DNA of 38,100 bases from Campylobacter taeniopygiae (GCF_005406225.1 NZ_NXLY01000016.1:1-38100), one strand, 5' to 3'; counted from the stretch's first letter, positions 18,149-28,782 are shown. Numbers and translations: made by a program. Notes: a model not told the origin generated them from the sequence alone.

Positions 18149-20112
18149 TTAAATTTTTATTTTTATTTTTTGTTTTTTTTAATCTTTGCTTTGGAGCGTA
18201 TGAAAAAGAGCTTGATAATTTTGATAATAATTTTATTACGTCTAAAGCTGATGCACAGATAAAATTTCATCAGCAATTAAAAAGTCTTTATATTCAAAGT
18301 GTTATTAATGAGGATGAAAAAACTAAGATAGAACTTTTAAAAAGATTAATTATAAGTTCAAATGTTTTAAATTTAGACGATCGATCTTACGCAGAAGAGT
18401 TGAAAGAAAGTGGAGTTAGTCAATCAAGCATTAATGCTTTAAGAAAAGCTGTTATAAAGGATAAAAAAAGAAATAATTCTCCAAACAATACTGAAATTTC
18501 TACTTTTTCACAAACTCAAAGTCAAAAAAATATTTCTAAAGAAAAAAAAGATGAAGATATAAATAAAAAGGTAGAAAAAAAACCACAGATTCAAAATAAT
18601 TCCCTAGATACAAAAAAAGAAAATGATAAAATTTATATTTTAAGTTCAAACAAGATTAACCAAAGTATCGAGCTTAAACTAAATACAAATTTAAATGAAA
18701 ATGATGTTAAAAGTTTTGTTTTGGATGAAAAAGGAAATTACCGCCATATCAGTGATTTTAATGGGGTTTTAGAGGGAGGAAAGAAAGAATATAAAATGGA
18801 TGATTACCGAGTAGTCATCTCCCAATACAACCCAAAGACGATTCGCATTGTGATTTATGCCAAAGAAAGAATTCCTATCACTTTTGATTTTAATGATAAA
18901 AAATTAAAAATTTCAAAACAATCTAGTACCGTTTTAAAAACTCCAAAAAAAGAAACAACGCAAAAAGATTTGCCAAAAAAACAAGAAATTAAGCCAGTTA
19001 AAACACAAAATTCTCAAGATAAAAAACCAAAACAAGATAAAAAAGACCCTTTATATGTCTTAGATGTTGATAAAATTTCAAATGCAGTAATACTTAATCT
19101 AAGCGATACTTTAAGTGACGATGAAATTTCGGTTTTTGGTTCCAAAGATCAAAAGTTTTTCAGACAAATTGTAAGTTTCAAAGGAATTCTAGAGGGTAAT
19201 CGTAAAAATTTTACCTTTGGTAAAAACAATATTACTGTAACGCAATATAACCCAAAAACAGTTAGAATTGTTCTTAGCTCTCCAAAAGAATTTGATATTT
19301 CTAAAAATTTAGAGGATAAAAGTTTAACTTTAGGCTTTCAAAAGGATAATAAAAAAACATCCAAAAGTGATGATAAAAAAAATAAAAACAATAACAATAA
19401 AAATGTTTTAAGTTCTAATTTTAAATCAAAAAAAATTATTGTTATTGATGCAGGACATGGGGGGAAAGATAGTGGAGCTTTAGGTAATAAACAAGGAACT
19501 CTTAAAGAAAAAAATATCGTTTTAAGCACAGCTTTAAAACTTGGAAGTGAGCTTAAAAAAAGAGGTTATAGAGTCCTTTATACTAGAAGCACCGATCAAT
19601 TCATTAATTTAAGAGATAGAACTAAATTTGCCAATGATAAAAGGGCGGATTTATTTATTTCTGTTCATGCTAATGCAGCACCTAATGCAAAAAAAGCTAA
19701 AAGTGCTGAAGGGGTGGAAACTTTCTTTTTAAGTCCTGCTAGAAGTGAAAGAAGTAAAAAAGCGGCCGAAAAAGAGAATCAAGGGGATTTTGAAGAAATC
19801 AATTATTTTTCAAAACAAAGTATTTTAAATTTTTTAAATCGTGAAAAAATTGTAGCATCCAATAAACTCGCTATTGATGTGCAAAAAAATATATTAACCC
19901 AAACACGAAAAAAATATAAAATAGTTGATGGCGGGGTAAGAGAGGCTCCGTTTTGGGTTCTTGTTGGAGCACAAATGCCAGCGATTTTAATTGAAATAGG
20001 ATACATCACTCATCCGAGCGAAGGTCAAAGAATTGCAAGTAAAACTTTTCAAGATATTTTAGCTAAGGGAATTGCTGATGGAGTAGATAGCTATTTCTAT
20101 CACAATCGCTAA
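18145..20112 (+). CDS. amiA: N-acetylmuramoyl-L-alanine amidase AmiA with two AMIN-like repeats
   Basis: A 655-residue periplasmic amidase that splits the peptide stem from MurNAc. Order: signal peptide (1-18), a helical N-terminal part to about 105, a low-complexity Lys/Asn/Gln linker, two homologous AMIN-like modules (about 162-255 and 301-400, each with F.G(V/I)LEG...(V/T)QYNPKT(I/V)RIV), a second Lys/Asn linker, then Amidase_3 from 429. The catalytic domain shows [12 protein letters not shown] with zinc ligand His438, the following Glu (KEKNIVLS) and SVHANAAP with the second His. AMIN modules anchor such enzymes to the wall. The EnvC-like protein encoded upstream is a plausible activator. 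Start by 4-base overlap with the preceding gene. Confidence 0.93.
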   Translation: MIKFLFLFFVFFNLCFGAYEKELDNFDNNFITSKADAQIKFHQQLKSLYIQSVINEDEKTKIELLKRLIISSNVLNLDDRSYAEELKESGVSQSSINALRKAVIKDKKRNNSPNNTEISTFSQTQSQKNISKEKKDEDINKKVEKKPQIQNNSLDTKKENDKIYILSSNKINQSIELKLNTNLNENDVKSFVLDEKGNYRHISDFNGVLEGGKKEYKMDDYRVVISQYNPKTIRIVIYAKERIPITFDFNDKKLKISKQSSTVLKTPKKETTQKDLPKKQEIKPVKTQNSQDKKPKQDKKDPLYVLDVDKISNAVILNLSDTLSDDEISVFGSKDQKFFRQIVSFKGILEGNRKNFTFGKNNITVTQYNPKTVRIVLSSPKEFDISKNLEDKSLTLGFQKDNKKTSKSDDKKNKNNNNKNVLSSNFKSKKIIVIDAGHGGKDSGALGNKQGTLKEKNIVLSTALKLGSELKKRGYRVLYTRSTDQFINLRDRTKFANDKRADLFISVHANAAPNAKKAKSAEGVETFFLSPARSERSKKAAEKENQGDFEEINYFSKQSILNFLNREKIVASNKLAIDVQKNILTQTRKKYKIVDGGVREAPFWVLVGAQMPAILIEIGYITHPSEGQRIASKTFQDILAKGIADGVDSYFYHNR

Positions 20113-20113
20113 A

Positions 20114-21961
20114 ATGGAAAAAGCAAATATAATTTTTAAAGATAATACTCCTTTTTCTCTTGATTTTGATGATTTTTATTTTAATTCACAAGATGGGATT
20201 CAAGAGAGTAGATATATTTATACTGAAGCTTTTAGTTGGAGCAATGAAGAGCAATTTATTATCGCTGAAACGGGTTTTGGTATAGGGCTTAATTTTTTTC
20301 TAACCTTAAAAAGATTTCTTAAAGAACAAAGTCATCAAAAAAGATTATTTTATATTAGCGTAGAAAAATTTTATATCGATAAAGAAACTTTAAGAGAAAT
20401 TTATCAAAAACTTGGATTTTATGAGGATTTTAAAGAAGTGCTTGAGCCTTTTTTAAAATTTTATCCTCCTTGTAAAGAAGGATATTATCGATTTTATTTT
20501 AAAAATTGCTTTTTAGATCTTGTATTTGATGATATTTCTATTTTAAAAAAACTTGATTTTAAAGCTAATGTGTGGTTTTTAGATGGTTTTTCTCCGAGTA
20601 AAAATTCCGCTATGTTTAATGATGATGTTTTGTTTGAGGTGGCAAGATTGTCAAAAAAAGGAGCACAAGTTTGCACTTTTTCTGCAGCTAGCTTACTTCA
20701 AAAAAATCTTCAAAAAAATGGTTTTTATATTCAAAAAATCAAAGGATTTAGAAAAAGAGAGATGATTCAAGCTTTTTTTGAAAAAGATCAAACAGATCAA
20801 AAAATGTTTCAAGAAGCATATTTTAAAAGAGTGTCTCAAAAAATAAAAAATAAAGAGGTAGCAATTATAGGTGCGGGTATTTGTGCGGCAGTTTTAGCAT
20901 ATGAGCTTTCTTTAAGAGGTTTTAAAATTAGCGTTTTTGAAAAGAATCCTTGCTTAGGAGGAGGTGCTAGCGGTAATGAAAGTGGAATTTTAAGCTCTTT
21001 GATTTTAAAACCTGATGTTGCTTTGGGCGAGTTTTCTCAACTCGCTTTTATTGAAGCGAGTCGCTTTTATAAACAAATACTAGATTTAAAATTAGACGGA
21101 GTTATAGAAATTGCACACAATGATTTAATGCAGGAGCGTTTTTTATCTCAAAAAAATAACGTTTTATTTGATATTAAAAATAATCAAGCGTTTTTAAAAG
21201 ATGGTGGCCATATTAAACCAAAAAAACTTGTTCAAGCCTTATTTGAAAAAAGTAAGGCTAAGATTTATTTTAATCATCAATTTAAAAATTATCAGCATAA
21301 AAATGGCACTTTTAATCTTTTTTTTGATGGAATAAAAGATATTTATCAATCAGAAATTTTAATTTATGCTATGGGTGCAGATACTAAGGATTTTATATCC
21401 TATGATTTTATGAATTTAAGCAAAGTTCGCGGTCAAGTTACTCATTTAGAGCCTTTTTGCGATATTCAATATCCGCTTTCATCAAAAGCTTATATTTGTC
21501 CAAAAAATGAAGAAATTCAAGTTATAGGGGCGAGTTATGATCGTTTAAGTTCTGATTTTAACTCCAAAATAGAAGATGATGAAGAAAATATTAGAAATAT
21601 TGAAGAATTTTTAAAAGGGGATGAAAAATTGATTTACAAAGGATCTAAAGTAGGATTTAGATCTTATTCTAGCGATCGATTTGCTATTGTTGGTGCGGCT
21701 TATGATGAAAAATTCTATAAGGAGTGTTATAAAGATTTATTATGGACGAAAAATAAAGAGCAAAAATTACCACAAAATATTCCTAATTTTTATTTAAATT
21801 TTGCTCATGGATCTCGAGCTTTTTCCACGGCTGTATTGGCTGCACGTTATCTTTGTGCTTTGATTGAAAATGAGCCTTTATGTATTGATAAAGATTTTAT
21901 TTCTTACATTCATCCAGCTAGATTTTTAATTAGAAAATTAAAAAAAGGTTTAAGCAAATAA
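20114..21961 (+). CDS. mnmC: Bifunctional tRNA mnm5s2U biosynthesis protein MnmC
   Basis: A 615-residue fusion enzyme finishing the wobble uridine modification mnm5s2U34. The N-terminal half (1-235) is the SAM methyltransferase ([11 protein letters not shown] at 51-61, [11 protein letters not shown] near 155-165). The C-terminal half is the FAD-dependent demodifying oxidase, opening with the dinucleotide loop [17 protein letters not shown] at 249-265, then GGGASGN, and ending [16 protein letters not shown]. Domain order (methyltransferase then oxidase) and length are as in other MnmC proteins. The ATG is one base after the amiA stop. Confidence 0.95.
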   Translation: MEKANIIFKDNTPFSLDFDDFYFNSQDGIQESRYIYTEAFSWSNEEQFIIAETGFGIGLNFFLTLKRFLKEQSHQKRLFYISVEKFYIDKETLREIYQKLGFYEDFKEVLEPFLKFYPPCKEGYYRFYFKNCFLDLVFDDISILKKLDFKANVWFLDGFSPSKNSAMFNDDVLFEVARLSKKGAQVCTFSAASLLQKNLQKNGFYIQKIKGFRKREMIQAFFEKDQTDQKMFQEAYFKRVSQKIKNKEVAIIGAGICAAVLAYELSLRGFKISVFEKNPCLGGGASGNESGILSSLILKPDVALGEFSQLAFIEASRFYKQILDLKLDGVIEIAHNDLMQERFLSQKNNVLFDIKNNQAFLKDGGHIKPKKLVQALFEKSKAKIYFNHQFKNYQHKNGTFNLFFDGIKDIYQSEILIYAMGADTKDFISYDFMNLSKVRGQVTHLEPFCDIQYPLSSKAYICPKNEEIQVIGASYDRLSSDFNSKIEDDEENIRNIEEFLKGDEKLIYKGSKVGFRSYSSDRFAIVGAAYDEKFYKECYKDLLWTKNKEQKLPQNIPNFYLNFAHGSRAFSTAVLAARYLCALIENEPLCIDKDFISYIHPARFLIRKLKKGLSK

Positions 21962-22027
21962 AATATAAAAATATTTTTTTATTATTTTGATTTTATTTAA
22001 TTTTAAATCGTATTGTTCTATTATTAG

Positions 22028-22050
22028 TATAATGATTTTATTTTTAAGGA
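22028..22050 (+). promoter_or_regulatory. Promoter -10 box and RBS of the hydrogenase operon
   Basis: TATAAT at 22028-22033, with G just before (TTAGTATAAT), lies in the 96-base gap after mnmC; aagga at 22046-22050 precedes the hydA ATG by 7 bases. The upstream DNA is T-rich, as in Campylobacter vegetative promoters. Confidence 0.6.
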
Positions 22051-22057
22051 AAATTTC

Positions 22058-23197
22058 ATGGTCGATTATAATCAAATAGAGTCTCGTTTAGCGGCGCTTG
22101 AGAAGCTTCCTTCTTTAAATCCTAATTCTTCAATTCCTAAAGCTTTGGAAAAAGCTGGATTTAGTAGAAGGGATTTTATGAAATGGGCAGGAGCTATGAC
22201 AGCTTTTTTAGCACTTCCAGCGACTTTTACACCTATGGTGGCAAAGGCTGCGGAATTAGCGGATAGATTGCCTGTTATTTGGCTGCATATGGCAGAATGT
22301 ACAGGTTGTAGTGAAAGTTTATTAAGAAGTGATACACCCACGATTGATAGTTTGATATTTGATTATATATCTTTAGAATATCATGAAACTGTAATGGCTG
22401 CTGCAGGTTGGCAAGCAGAAGAAAATTTAGAAAATGCGATTGAAAAATACAAGGGTCAGTATGTTTTAATGGTGGAAGGTGGTATTCCATGTGGAGATAA
22501 AGAGCATTATCTTACGATAGGGCCTCATGCAAAAACTGGATATGAGCTTAGTAAAGAAGCGAGTGAAAATGCTTATGCGATTTTAGCTATTGGAACTTGT
22601 TCTTCTTTTGGGGGCATACAAGCAGCAAGACCAAACCCAAGTAATGCACAACCTTTAAGCAAGGTTACCAATAAAACAGTGATTAATGTTCCAGGTTGTC
22701 CTCCAAGTGAAAAAAATATAGTAGGTAATGTTTTACAACTCCTACTTTTTAAAGAACTTCCAGCGCTTGATGTTTATAATAGGCCAAAATGGGCTTATGG
22801 TTTAAGAATTCATGATCTTTGTGAGAGACGTGGACATTTTGATGCAGGAGAATTTGTACAAAGTTTTGGTGATGAGGGTGCGAAAAATGGCTATTGTCTT
22901 TACAAGGTAGGCTGTAAAGGGCCTTATACTTTTAACAATTGTTCAAGAGAGAGGTTTAATCAGCATACCTCTTGGCCTATTCAAGCAGGGCACGGTTGTA
23001 TAGGATGTTCTGAGCCAAATTTTTGGGATAAGATGGGACCTTTTGAAGAGCCTTTGGCAAGCCATAAATTTGATACTGTTTTTGGTTTGGGTGCTGATAG
23101 TGTTTCAGATAAAATAGGTATAGGCGTATTAACACTTACAGGAGTTGCAATTGCTGCTCATGCTGTGATTGCTTCTATGAAAAAAAATGAGGAGTAA
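22058..23197 (+). CDS. hydA: [NiFe]-hydrogenase small subunit HydA
   Basis: A 379-residue iron-sulfur subunit of a membrane-bound uptake hydrogenase that passes electrons from H2 oxidation towards the quinone pool. A Tat signal SRRDFMKWAG at 36-45 followed by a hydrophobic stretch exports the folded dimer. The proximal cluster ligands include CTGC at 81-84 with GTCSSFGG and PGCPPSE; distal cluster ligands are in HDLCERRGHFDAG, YCLYKVGCKG and HGCIGCSEPNFWD. A C-terminal hydrophobic helix (about 345-372) anchors it. The roughly 35-residue part before the Tat motif is long but has the only good RBS and promoter in front of it. Confidence 0.95.
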   Translation: MVDYNQIESRLAALEKLPSLNPNSSIPKALEKAGFSRRDFMKWAGAMTAFLALPATFTPMVAKAAELADRLPVIWLHMAECTGCSESLLRSDTPTIDSLIFDYISLEYHETVMAAAGWQAEENLENAIEKYKGQYVLMVEGGIPCGDKEHYLTIGPHAKTGYELSKEASENAYAILAIGTCSSFGGIQAARPNPSNAQPLSKVTNKTVINVPGCPPSEKNIVGNVLQLLLFKELPALDVYNRPKWAYGLRIHDLCERRGHFDAGEFVQSFGDEGAKNGYCLYKVGCKGPYTFNNCSRERFNQHTSWPIQAGHGCIGCSEPNFWDKMGPFEEPLASHKFDTVFGLGADSVSDKIGIGVLTLTGVAIAAHAVIASMKKNEE

Positions 23198-23199
23198 GA

Positions 23200-24927
23200 A
23201 TGAGTCAAAAAATAATCGTTGATCCAATTACAAGAATAGAAGGACATTTAAGAGTTGAAGTTGTTGTTGATGATAACAATGTAGTAAAAGAAGCTTATGC
23301 TGGTTCTACTTTATGGCGTGGTATTGAAACCATTGTTAAAGGAAGAGATCCAAGGGATGCGGGCTTTATGACTCAAAGAATTTGTGGAGTATGTACATTT
23401 TCTCATTATAAAGCAGGTATTGTGGCTGTTGAAAATGCTTTAGGTATTATTCCTCCTTTAAATGCATTGCTTACTAGAACTCTGATGAATGCAGCTCTTT
23501 TTTTACATGATCATATAGTGCATTTTTATCAACTTCATGGGCTTGATTGGGCTGATGTGGTGAGTGCTTTAAGTGCGGATCCTAAGAAAGCAAGTGATGA
23601 GGCTTTTAAATATACTTCAAATCCTTATGCAACAGGGGCTGATAAACTTCTTGAAGTAAAACAAAGACTTAAAACTTTTGTAGATAAGGGCAATTTAGGG
23701 CCTTTTGCAAATGCTTATTATGGACATCCAACTTATCGTTTGACTCCTGAAGAAAATTTAATCGTTCTTTCTCATTATTTAGAATGTTTAAGAATCCAAA
23801 GAATTATTGCTCAATGTATGGCTATTTTTGGAGCAAAAAATCCACATCCGCAAAGCTTAACCGTTGGGGGAGTAACTTGTGTTATGGATCTTTTAAGCCC
23901 TTCAAGAATGGGAGAATATATGAGTAAATTCCAAGAAGTGCAAGATTTTGTTAACCGTGCTTATTATCCAGATCTTGTAATGGCAGGAAAAGCTTATGCA
24001 AATGAAGCTAGTGTTTTAAATGATATCGGGGTAAATAATCTATTTACTTTTCAAGAATTTCAACTCGGAAAAAATGAATGGTTATTTGAAAGCGGCATAA
24101 TTAAAAATGGAGATTTAAGTAAAGTTTATGAGGTAGATGAAAATAAAATTACTGAAGAAGCGACTCATTCTTGGTATGTAGATAATGAACCATTACATCC
24201 TTATGATGGCAAAACAAATCCAAATTATACAGGATTTGTTGATGGAGATAGTATAGATCATCATGGAAATAAGGTTAATTCTAAGGTTTTTGATACTAAA
24301 GGAAAATATAGTTGGATTAAAGCGCCACGTTATGAAGGAAATCCAATGCAAGTTGGACCTCTTGCAAATATAGTGGTTAATTATGCCAAAGGAAATAAAA
24401 ATGTTGTTCCAGTGGTTGATGAGTTTTTAAAAGAAACAGGACTTCCTTTAAATGCGGTATTTAGCACTCTTGGAAGAACTGCTACTCGTTGTTTGGAGGC
24501 TAAAATTGTGGCTAATAATACCTTAAGAGCCTTTGATAATTTGGTAGAAAATTTAAAAGTAGATCAAACTACTTGTGCACCTTATACTCCAGATACAAGT
24601 AAAATGGTTAATGGTGAATATAGAGGCCGATATATGGGTCATGTACCAAGAGGAACTTTAAGCCATTGGTGTAGAATAAAAGATGGTGTGATTGAAAATT
24701 GGCAAGCTGTAGTTCCTTCAACATGGAATGCGAGTCCAAAAGATGCTAATGGAGTAGGTGGAAGTTATGAACAATGTTTAATAGGTCTTAAAATAGCTGA
24801 TGTTAAACAACCACTTGAAATTATACGCAAAATTCATTCTTACGATCCTTGTATAGCTTGTGCTGTGCATGTTATGGATACCAAAGGAAATAATTTAAGC
24901 GAATATAAAGTCAATGTAAATTTATAG
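23200..24927 (+). CDS. hydB: [NiFe]-hydrogenase large subunit HydB
   Basis: A 575-residue catalytic subunit. The nickel-iron site ligands are RICGVC (Cys62 and Cys65) and DPCIACAVH (Cys551 and Cys554), both complete. It starts with IIVDPITRIEGHLRVE, the usual first strand. The 18 residues after His557 are the expected C-terminal extension removed by the maturation protease once nickel is inserted; that protease is encoded two genes downstream. The RBS gaggag lies across the end of hydA. Confidence 0.96.
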   Translation: MSQKIIVDPITRIEGHLRVEVVVDDNNVVKEAYAGSTLWRGIETIVKGRDPRDAGFMTQRICGVCTFSHYKAGIVAVENALGIIPPLNALLTRTLMNAALFLHDHIVHFYQLHGLDWADVVSALSADPKKASDEAFKYTSNPYATGADKLLEVKQRLKTFVDKGNLGPFANAYYGHPTYRLTPEENLIVLSHYLECLRIQRIIAQCMAIFGAKNPHPQSLTVGGVTCVMDLLSPSRMGEYMSKFQEVQDFVNRAYYPDLVMAGKAYANEASVLNDIGVNNLFTFQEFQLGKNEWLFESGIIKNGDLSKVYEVDENKITEEATHSWYVDNEPLHPYDGKTNPNYTGFVDGDSIDHHGNKVNSKVFDTKGKYSWIKAPRYEGNPMQVGPLANIVVNYAKGNKNVVPVVDEFLKETGLPLNAVFSTLGRTATRCLEAKIVANNTLRAFDNLVENLKVDQTTCAPYTPDTSKMVNGEYRGRYMGHVPRGTLSHWCRIKDGVIENWQAVVPSTWNASPKDANGVGGSYEQCLIGLKIADVKQPLEIIRKIHSYDPCIACAVHVMDTKGNNLSEYKVNVNL

Positions 24928-24937
24928 GAGGCTTTTT

Positions 24938-25630
24938 ATGAGCAGTAAAGAAGAAAAATTACAAAGAAAAGCTGAATATGAATTTAGCATCGGATTGCGT
25001 TTAACACATTGGATTCGAGCGATTGCTATAGTGATTTTAATAGGAACTGGATATTATATTTCTTATGTATTTCAAAGTCCTATGAGTAGTTTTGAGCCTG
25101 TAAATTTTATGCAGGCTAAATATCGTTTAGTTCATCAAGCTGTAGGATTTGTTTTAATTGCTTGTATTATTTTTAAATTTTATCTTTTCTTTTGCGATAA
25201 AATCAGTCATAAAGAGCGTGTTTCTATTTTAGATCTTTTTAGCATTAAGCTTTGGATTAATCAAATTAAATTTTATATTTTTTTAGGCAAACATCCACAC
25301 CTAAGAGGTGTTTATAATCCTTTGCAATTTGTGACTTATTTTTTATTTTATCTTGTGATGCTTGGTATCATTTTAACAGGACTTATTCTTTACACTCATA
25401 CCTATCATGAGGGTTTAGGTGGGATGTTATATGATCTTTTAAAACCACTTGAAGCGAAATTGGGTGGATTGGCAGAAGTTAGAATTTATCATAGAATTTT
25501 AATGTGGGTTGTGATGATTTTTGTTCCTATTCATGTTTATATGGCTATTTTTAATGCTGTTAAAGGCAAAAATGGTGCTATGGATGCGATTTTTAGCGGT
25601 TATAAATATGTCAAAGAGGAGAGAAATTGA
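24938..25630 (+). CDS. hydC: Hydrogenase cytochrome b subunit HydC
   Basis: A 230-residue di-haem cytochrome b that links the periplasmic HydAB dimer to menaquinone. Four hydrophobic segments (about 27-47, 64-88, 128-152 and 180-203) carry His candidates for haem: LTHWIR, RLVHQAVG, and the IYHRILMW/IPIHVYM pair. It opens with an unusually strong aggagg site 5 bases before ATG. The length fits the HyaC/HupC family. Confidence 0.93.
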   Translation: MSSKEEKLQRKAEYEFSIGLRLTHWIRAIAIVILIGTGYYISYVFQSPMSSFEPVNFMQAKYRLVHQAVGFVLIACIIFKFYLFFCDKISHKERVSILDLFSIKLWINQIKFYIFLGKHPHLRGVYNPLQFVTYFLFYLVMLGIILTGLILYTHTYHEGLGGMLYDLLKPLEAKLGGLAEVRIYHRILMWVVMIFVPIHVYMAIFNAVKGKNGAMDAIFSGYKYVKEERN

Positions 25631-26160
25631 AATTCCTTGTGCTTGGCATAGGGAATATTATGTTTGCGGATGAGGGCATAGGAGTTCATGTTTGTAATTT
25701 TTTGAAAAAAAATTATGAATTTACTCATCCCATTCATAGTATAGAGTTTATAGATGGTGGAACTTTAGCTTTACAATTAAGTTATATAATCGCAAGTTAT
25801 GATAGAGTAATTTTAATAGACTGTATTGATGCTGATAATGCAAATATAGGAGATGTATTTTTCTTTCCTTATGAGGCAATGCCAAAAAATCTTAATTGGA
25901 GTGGAAGTGCGCATGAAGTTGAAATGCTTCAAACTCTGCAATATATGGAATTAATGGGTGATTTACCTCAAACTCAAATTTTAGCTTGTATTCCTAAACG
26001 TATAGAGCCAATGAGTTTTCAGCTTTCAAATGAAATTTTAAAATCAAGCGAAATTATGGAAAAAACTTTGCTAGATTATTTAAAAAAAGAAGGTTTTGAG
26101 TGTAAAAAAGTTAAGAATTATTCTTTACAAGAATTAGCAAATAATGCGTACAAGAGTTAA
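25627..26160 (+). CDS. hydD: Hydrogenase maturation protease HydD (HyaD/HybD family)
   Basis: A 177-residue endopeptidase that trims the C-terminus of the large subunit. It shows the family start [19 protein letters not shown] with nickel-sensing Glu16, then DCIDAD near 65 and [10 protein letters not shown] with His near 98. The start is TTG overlapping the hydC stop by four bases, with gaggag upstream. Its stop codon overlaps the stop of recR, which converges on it (shared TTAA at 26157-26160). Confidence 0.92.
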   Translation: MKFLVLGIGNIMFADEGIGVHVCNFLKKNYEFTHPIHSIEFIDGGTLALQLSYIIASYDRVILIDCIDADNANIGDVFFFPYEAMPKNLNWSGSAHEVEMLQTLQYMELMGDLPQTQILACIPKRIEPMSFQLSNEILKSSEIMEKTLLDYLKKEGFECKKVKNYSLQELANNAYKS

Positions 26161-26741
26161 ATTTCAATTTTAGTGCGATATTGAATTGCTTTATTTAAAG
26201 AAATGGTATCGACATTTTCAAGATTAACCCCGCTTGGAATACCTTGAGCGATTTTGCTAAATTTCAGATTTAATTTTTTAAATTTATCTTCAATAAAAAA
26301 AATAGTTGCATCTGAGTTAATACTATGAGGTAGGGCAAAAATTAATTCTTTGCTATTTTGTTTTAGTATCATTTCTTCTAGTTTTAATATTTTTTCATTA
26401 TCTAATCCATCCAATACAAAATATAAGCCTTGATAGCTTTTACTCTCCTCTATAATGAGAATGTCTTTTGGAGTTTCAACGATGCATAAGGTGTCTTTAT
26501 TTCTTTCTTCATCGGTACAAATTCCGCAAAGTTCGTTTTCGCTTAAAGATCCGCATTGTTGGCAAGGTTTGATAAAACGCAAGGCATTTTCAATATTGTG
26601 TGCAAGTTTCATACCCTCAAGTTGATTATTTATGCATATATAATAAGCAAGACGAATAGCAGTTTTTTTGCCTATAGTAGGTAAATTTGAAAAACTTTCA
26701 ATTAAATTGTTAAATTTTTCCAAATCATTTTTGTGTTTCAT
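26157..26741 (-). CDS. recR: Recombination mediator RecR
   Basis: A 194-residue RecR, part of the RecF/RecOR gap-repair pathway that loads RecA. It has the helix-hairpin-helix [15 protein letters not shown] near 17-31, a four-Cys zinc finger CQQC...CGIC, and a Toprim region from LCIVETPKD. The frame stays open to 26840, but the family start and length (about 190-200) point to the ATG at 26741, which is preceded by ggag and overlaps the end of racS by 17 bases. It is thus the third gene of the racR-racS cluster. Its end overlaps hydD tail to tail. Confidence 0.9.
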   Translation of the reverse strand: MKHKNDLEKFNNLIESFSNLPTIGKKTAIRLAYYICINNQLEGMKLAHNIENALRFIKPCQQCGSLSENELCGICTDEERNKDTLCIVETPKDILIIEESKSYQGLYFVLDGLDNEKILKLEEMILKQNSKELIFALPHSINSDATIFFIEDKFKKLNLKFSKIAQGIPSGVNLENVDTISLNKAIQYRTKIEI

Positions 26742-27975
26742 TATGATTTTTTTCTCCGAAAAAAACTTTAAAACAGTGTTTATTATTTTCATAATAATAG
26801 ATAATATCAAAATTATGTAATTTACATACTTCAAAGACAATATAAAGACCTAAGCCCATCCCTTTTACTTTTTCATCTTTTTCTCGGGTAAAAGCCTCAA
26901 AATAATATTCTATAGGTTCGCTTAATTTGCGTCCTGGATTTTGAATAACAAAATATTGATGATGAGAATATATTTCACAAGTTCCATCGCTTGAATATTT
27001 TAAAGCATTATCAATTAAGTTTTTTAAGATTAAAGGAAAAATTTCCATATCAACATTAATCAAAGCATCACTTTTTAAGTGAATTTTGACAATTTTATTA
27101 AAATCATCTCTCATTAGATAATTTTTAGCTTCTTCAAGTATGGTGCTAAAATGGATGGGTTTAAAATGCAAATTATAGTTTTTTGAGAAAAGATTTTCTA
27201 TTTTTGCAAATTCATTGATTAAAGAATCCATACGCGAAAATATATCGATTAATCTTTCCTTTTGTTTGTCTTCTTTGATCATTTCTGCAATGATTCTTCC
27301 TTTTCCTATAGGAGTTTTTAACTCATGCATAATCGTACGTAAAAAAAGTTGTCTTGATTGTATTAATTCTTGATTCCTTGTAAAGGCTTTTTTAAATTCA
27401 AAGGCAATTTTTCCTATTTCATCTTCTTGATAATCTACAAAATCAGGTTTTTTTCCATTTGCGGCTTCAGCAACTTGTTTTCTAAGTTTTTTAAGAGGTT
27501 CAAGGGATTTTAAAACTGAAAAATACATAAAAACAACCAAAAAGGAAAAAAAGAAAAATCCTATCAATAAAAGATTGTAAATTCTATCATTAATATTTTC
27601 TTTATAAAATTTTTTAAAATCACCGCATTGAATATCGATGTAAAGATTATTATGATATTTTAAAGAAATAAAATGGCATACCTTATCATTGCTATCATAA
27701 AAAAGAATTTCGCCATCTTCTTTAATGGTATGTATTAAGTCTGGATTTTTTACAGCAGAAAAGTTATTGTTATTAAAATAAGCGTCTATATTAAAATTTG
27801 GATTATAAGAATTGACCATATTTTTAACGAGGTTTTTTTGTCTTAAAACCCCTTCTTCAGCATAAGCATTTTCTTCAATTTTTAGTAAAACAATAAAAAG
27901 AATGCAAACTAGAAGGAAGGTTACGACAAATAAAACAACTAATTTTGTATAAATAGAATACTTTTTTTGAATCAT
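26725..27975 (-). CDS. racS: Sensor histidine kinase RacS
   Basis: A 416-residue membrane kinase. TM1 at 11-32, a periplasmic sensor domain at 33-133, TM2 at 134-153, a HAMP-like linker to about 205, then the phosphoacceptor helix [16 protein letters not shown] with His217, the N box [12 protein letters not shown] near 325 and the G box [13 protein letters not shown]. jejuni RacRS is known to affect colonisation, temperature-dependent gene expression and use of alternative electron acceptors. It overlaps racR by four bases. The sensor domain has two Cys (C100 and C117), a possible redox-sensitive pair; that role is a guess. Confidence 0.93.
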   Translation of the reverse strand: MIQKKYSIYTKLVVLFVVTFLLVCILFIVLLKIEENAYAEEGVLRQKNLVKNMVNSYNPNFNIDAYFNNNNFSAVKNPDLIHTIKEDGEILFYDSNDKVCHFISLKYHNNLYIDIQCGDFKKFYKENINDRIYNLLLIGFFFFSFLVVFMYFSVLKSLEPLKKLRKQVAEAANGKKPDFVDYQEDEIGKIAFEFKKAFTRNQELIQSRQLFLRTIMHELKTPIGKGRIIAEMIKEDKQKERLIDIFSRMDSLINEFAKIENLFSKNYNLHFKPIHFSTILEEAKNYLMRDDFNKIVKIHLKSDALINVDMEIFPLILKNLIDNALKYSSDGTCEIYSHHQYFVIQNPGRKLSEPIEYYFEAFTREKDEKVKGMGLGLYIVFEVCKLHNFDIIYYYENNKHCFKVFFGEKNHNETQK

Positions 27976-28643
27976 CCTATAAGTTTGTATCCTATTCCTC
28001 TAACGGAAAAAATATGTTTTGGAGATTTGGAACTATCATTGATTTTAGTTCTTAATCTGCCGATGATTACATCTAAACTTTTAGAATCTTTATCCTTAAG
28101 ATTTTTACAACGATTGACAAGTTGCTCTCTAGACACGCTATAACTGTGCTGTTGAATAAGATATTCTAAAATTTCATATTCAGCAGGAGTTAGCGTTAAA
28201 ACTTTATCATTGTAGCTGATTTCATGCCTTCTTTCATCAATTTTAAAGGCAGAATTGATATTTTCATTGTTTGAAGTTTCAACTCTCTTTGTGCGACGAA
28301 TAAGACTAGTGATTCTTGCATACATTTCTTTAGGATCATAAGGCTTAGGAAGATAATCATCTGCACCGATTTGAAGTCCTACTACTTTATCACTAAGATC
28401 TCCTCTTGCTGAAGAAACAATAATAGGAATATTATTTTTTTGTCTGATTTCTCTACAGACTTCAAGTCCATCTATTCCAGGTAGGGTTAAATCTAAAATC
28501 AAACAATCATAACCTTGCATACCCATATTTAAAGCTTCTTGTGGGGTTTCAAAATTTGTAATTTTTATATTAAATTGAGCTAAATATTCAGATAAAAGTT
28601 GTGCAAAATCAGGATCATCTTCTATCATTAATACGTTAATCAT
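27972..28643 (-). CDS. racR: Response regulator RacR (OmpR family)
   Basis: A 223-residue regulator with receiver domain (phosphoacceptor Asp51 in LILDLTLPGIDG, acidic pair EDD at 8-10, the Lys in YLPKPYDPKE) and a C-terminal winged helix (LTPAEYEILEYLIQQ, SVSREQLVNR, RLRTKI, VRGIGYKL). The ATG has aaggaaa about 9 bases upstream. Divergent from dnaJ, as I recall from C. jejuni, where RacR was first described next to dnaJ. Confidence 0.95.
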   Translation of the reverse strand: MINVLMIEDDPDFAQLLSEYLAQFNIKITNFETPQEALNMGMQGYDCLILDLTLPGIDGLEVCREIRQKNNIPIIVSSARGDLSDKVVGLQIGADDYLPKPYDPKEMYARITSLIRRTKRVETSNNENINSAFKIDERRHEISYNDKVLTLTPAEYEILEYLIQQHSYSVSREQLVNRCKNLKDKDSKSLDVIIGRLRTKINDSSKSPKHIFSVRGIGYKLIG

Positions 28644-28664
28644 TTAATGTTTTCCTTCATTATT

Positions 28665-28739
28665 ATTTTATCATTTTAATAATATTTACATAATTTTATT
28701 TAAATTTTGATAAATTATTGAGTTTATTTTTGCTAAAAT
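28665..28739. promoter_or_regulatory. Divergent promoter region racR / dnaJ
   Basis: The 139-base gap holds a + strand extended -10 (TGCTAAAAT; core TAAAAT at 28734-28739) for dnaJ, with T-rich DNA in front, and a - strand TAAAAT at 28665-28670 for racR. No CIRCE or HAIR-type inverted repeat, the usual heat-shock operators in Campylobacter, was seen here. Confidence 0.45.
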
Positions 28740-28782
28740 TAGCTTTTTTGATATTTTTTATTACAAAAGTTAAGGATTTTAT

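Noticed and set aside
26742-26840. Upstream extension of recR giving a hydrophobic N-terminus
   Set aside because: The extra 33 residues come from translating the end of racS in another frame; RecR family length and the RBS favour the ATG at 26741.
28644-28782. Heat-shock operator (CIRCE or HAIR) in front of dnaJ
   Set aside because: No inverted repeat of the needed form was found; only promoter-like AT-rich sequence is present.
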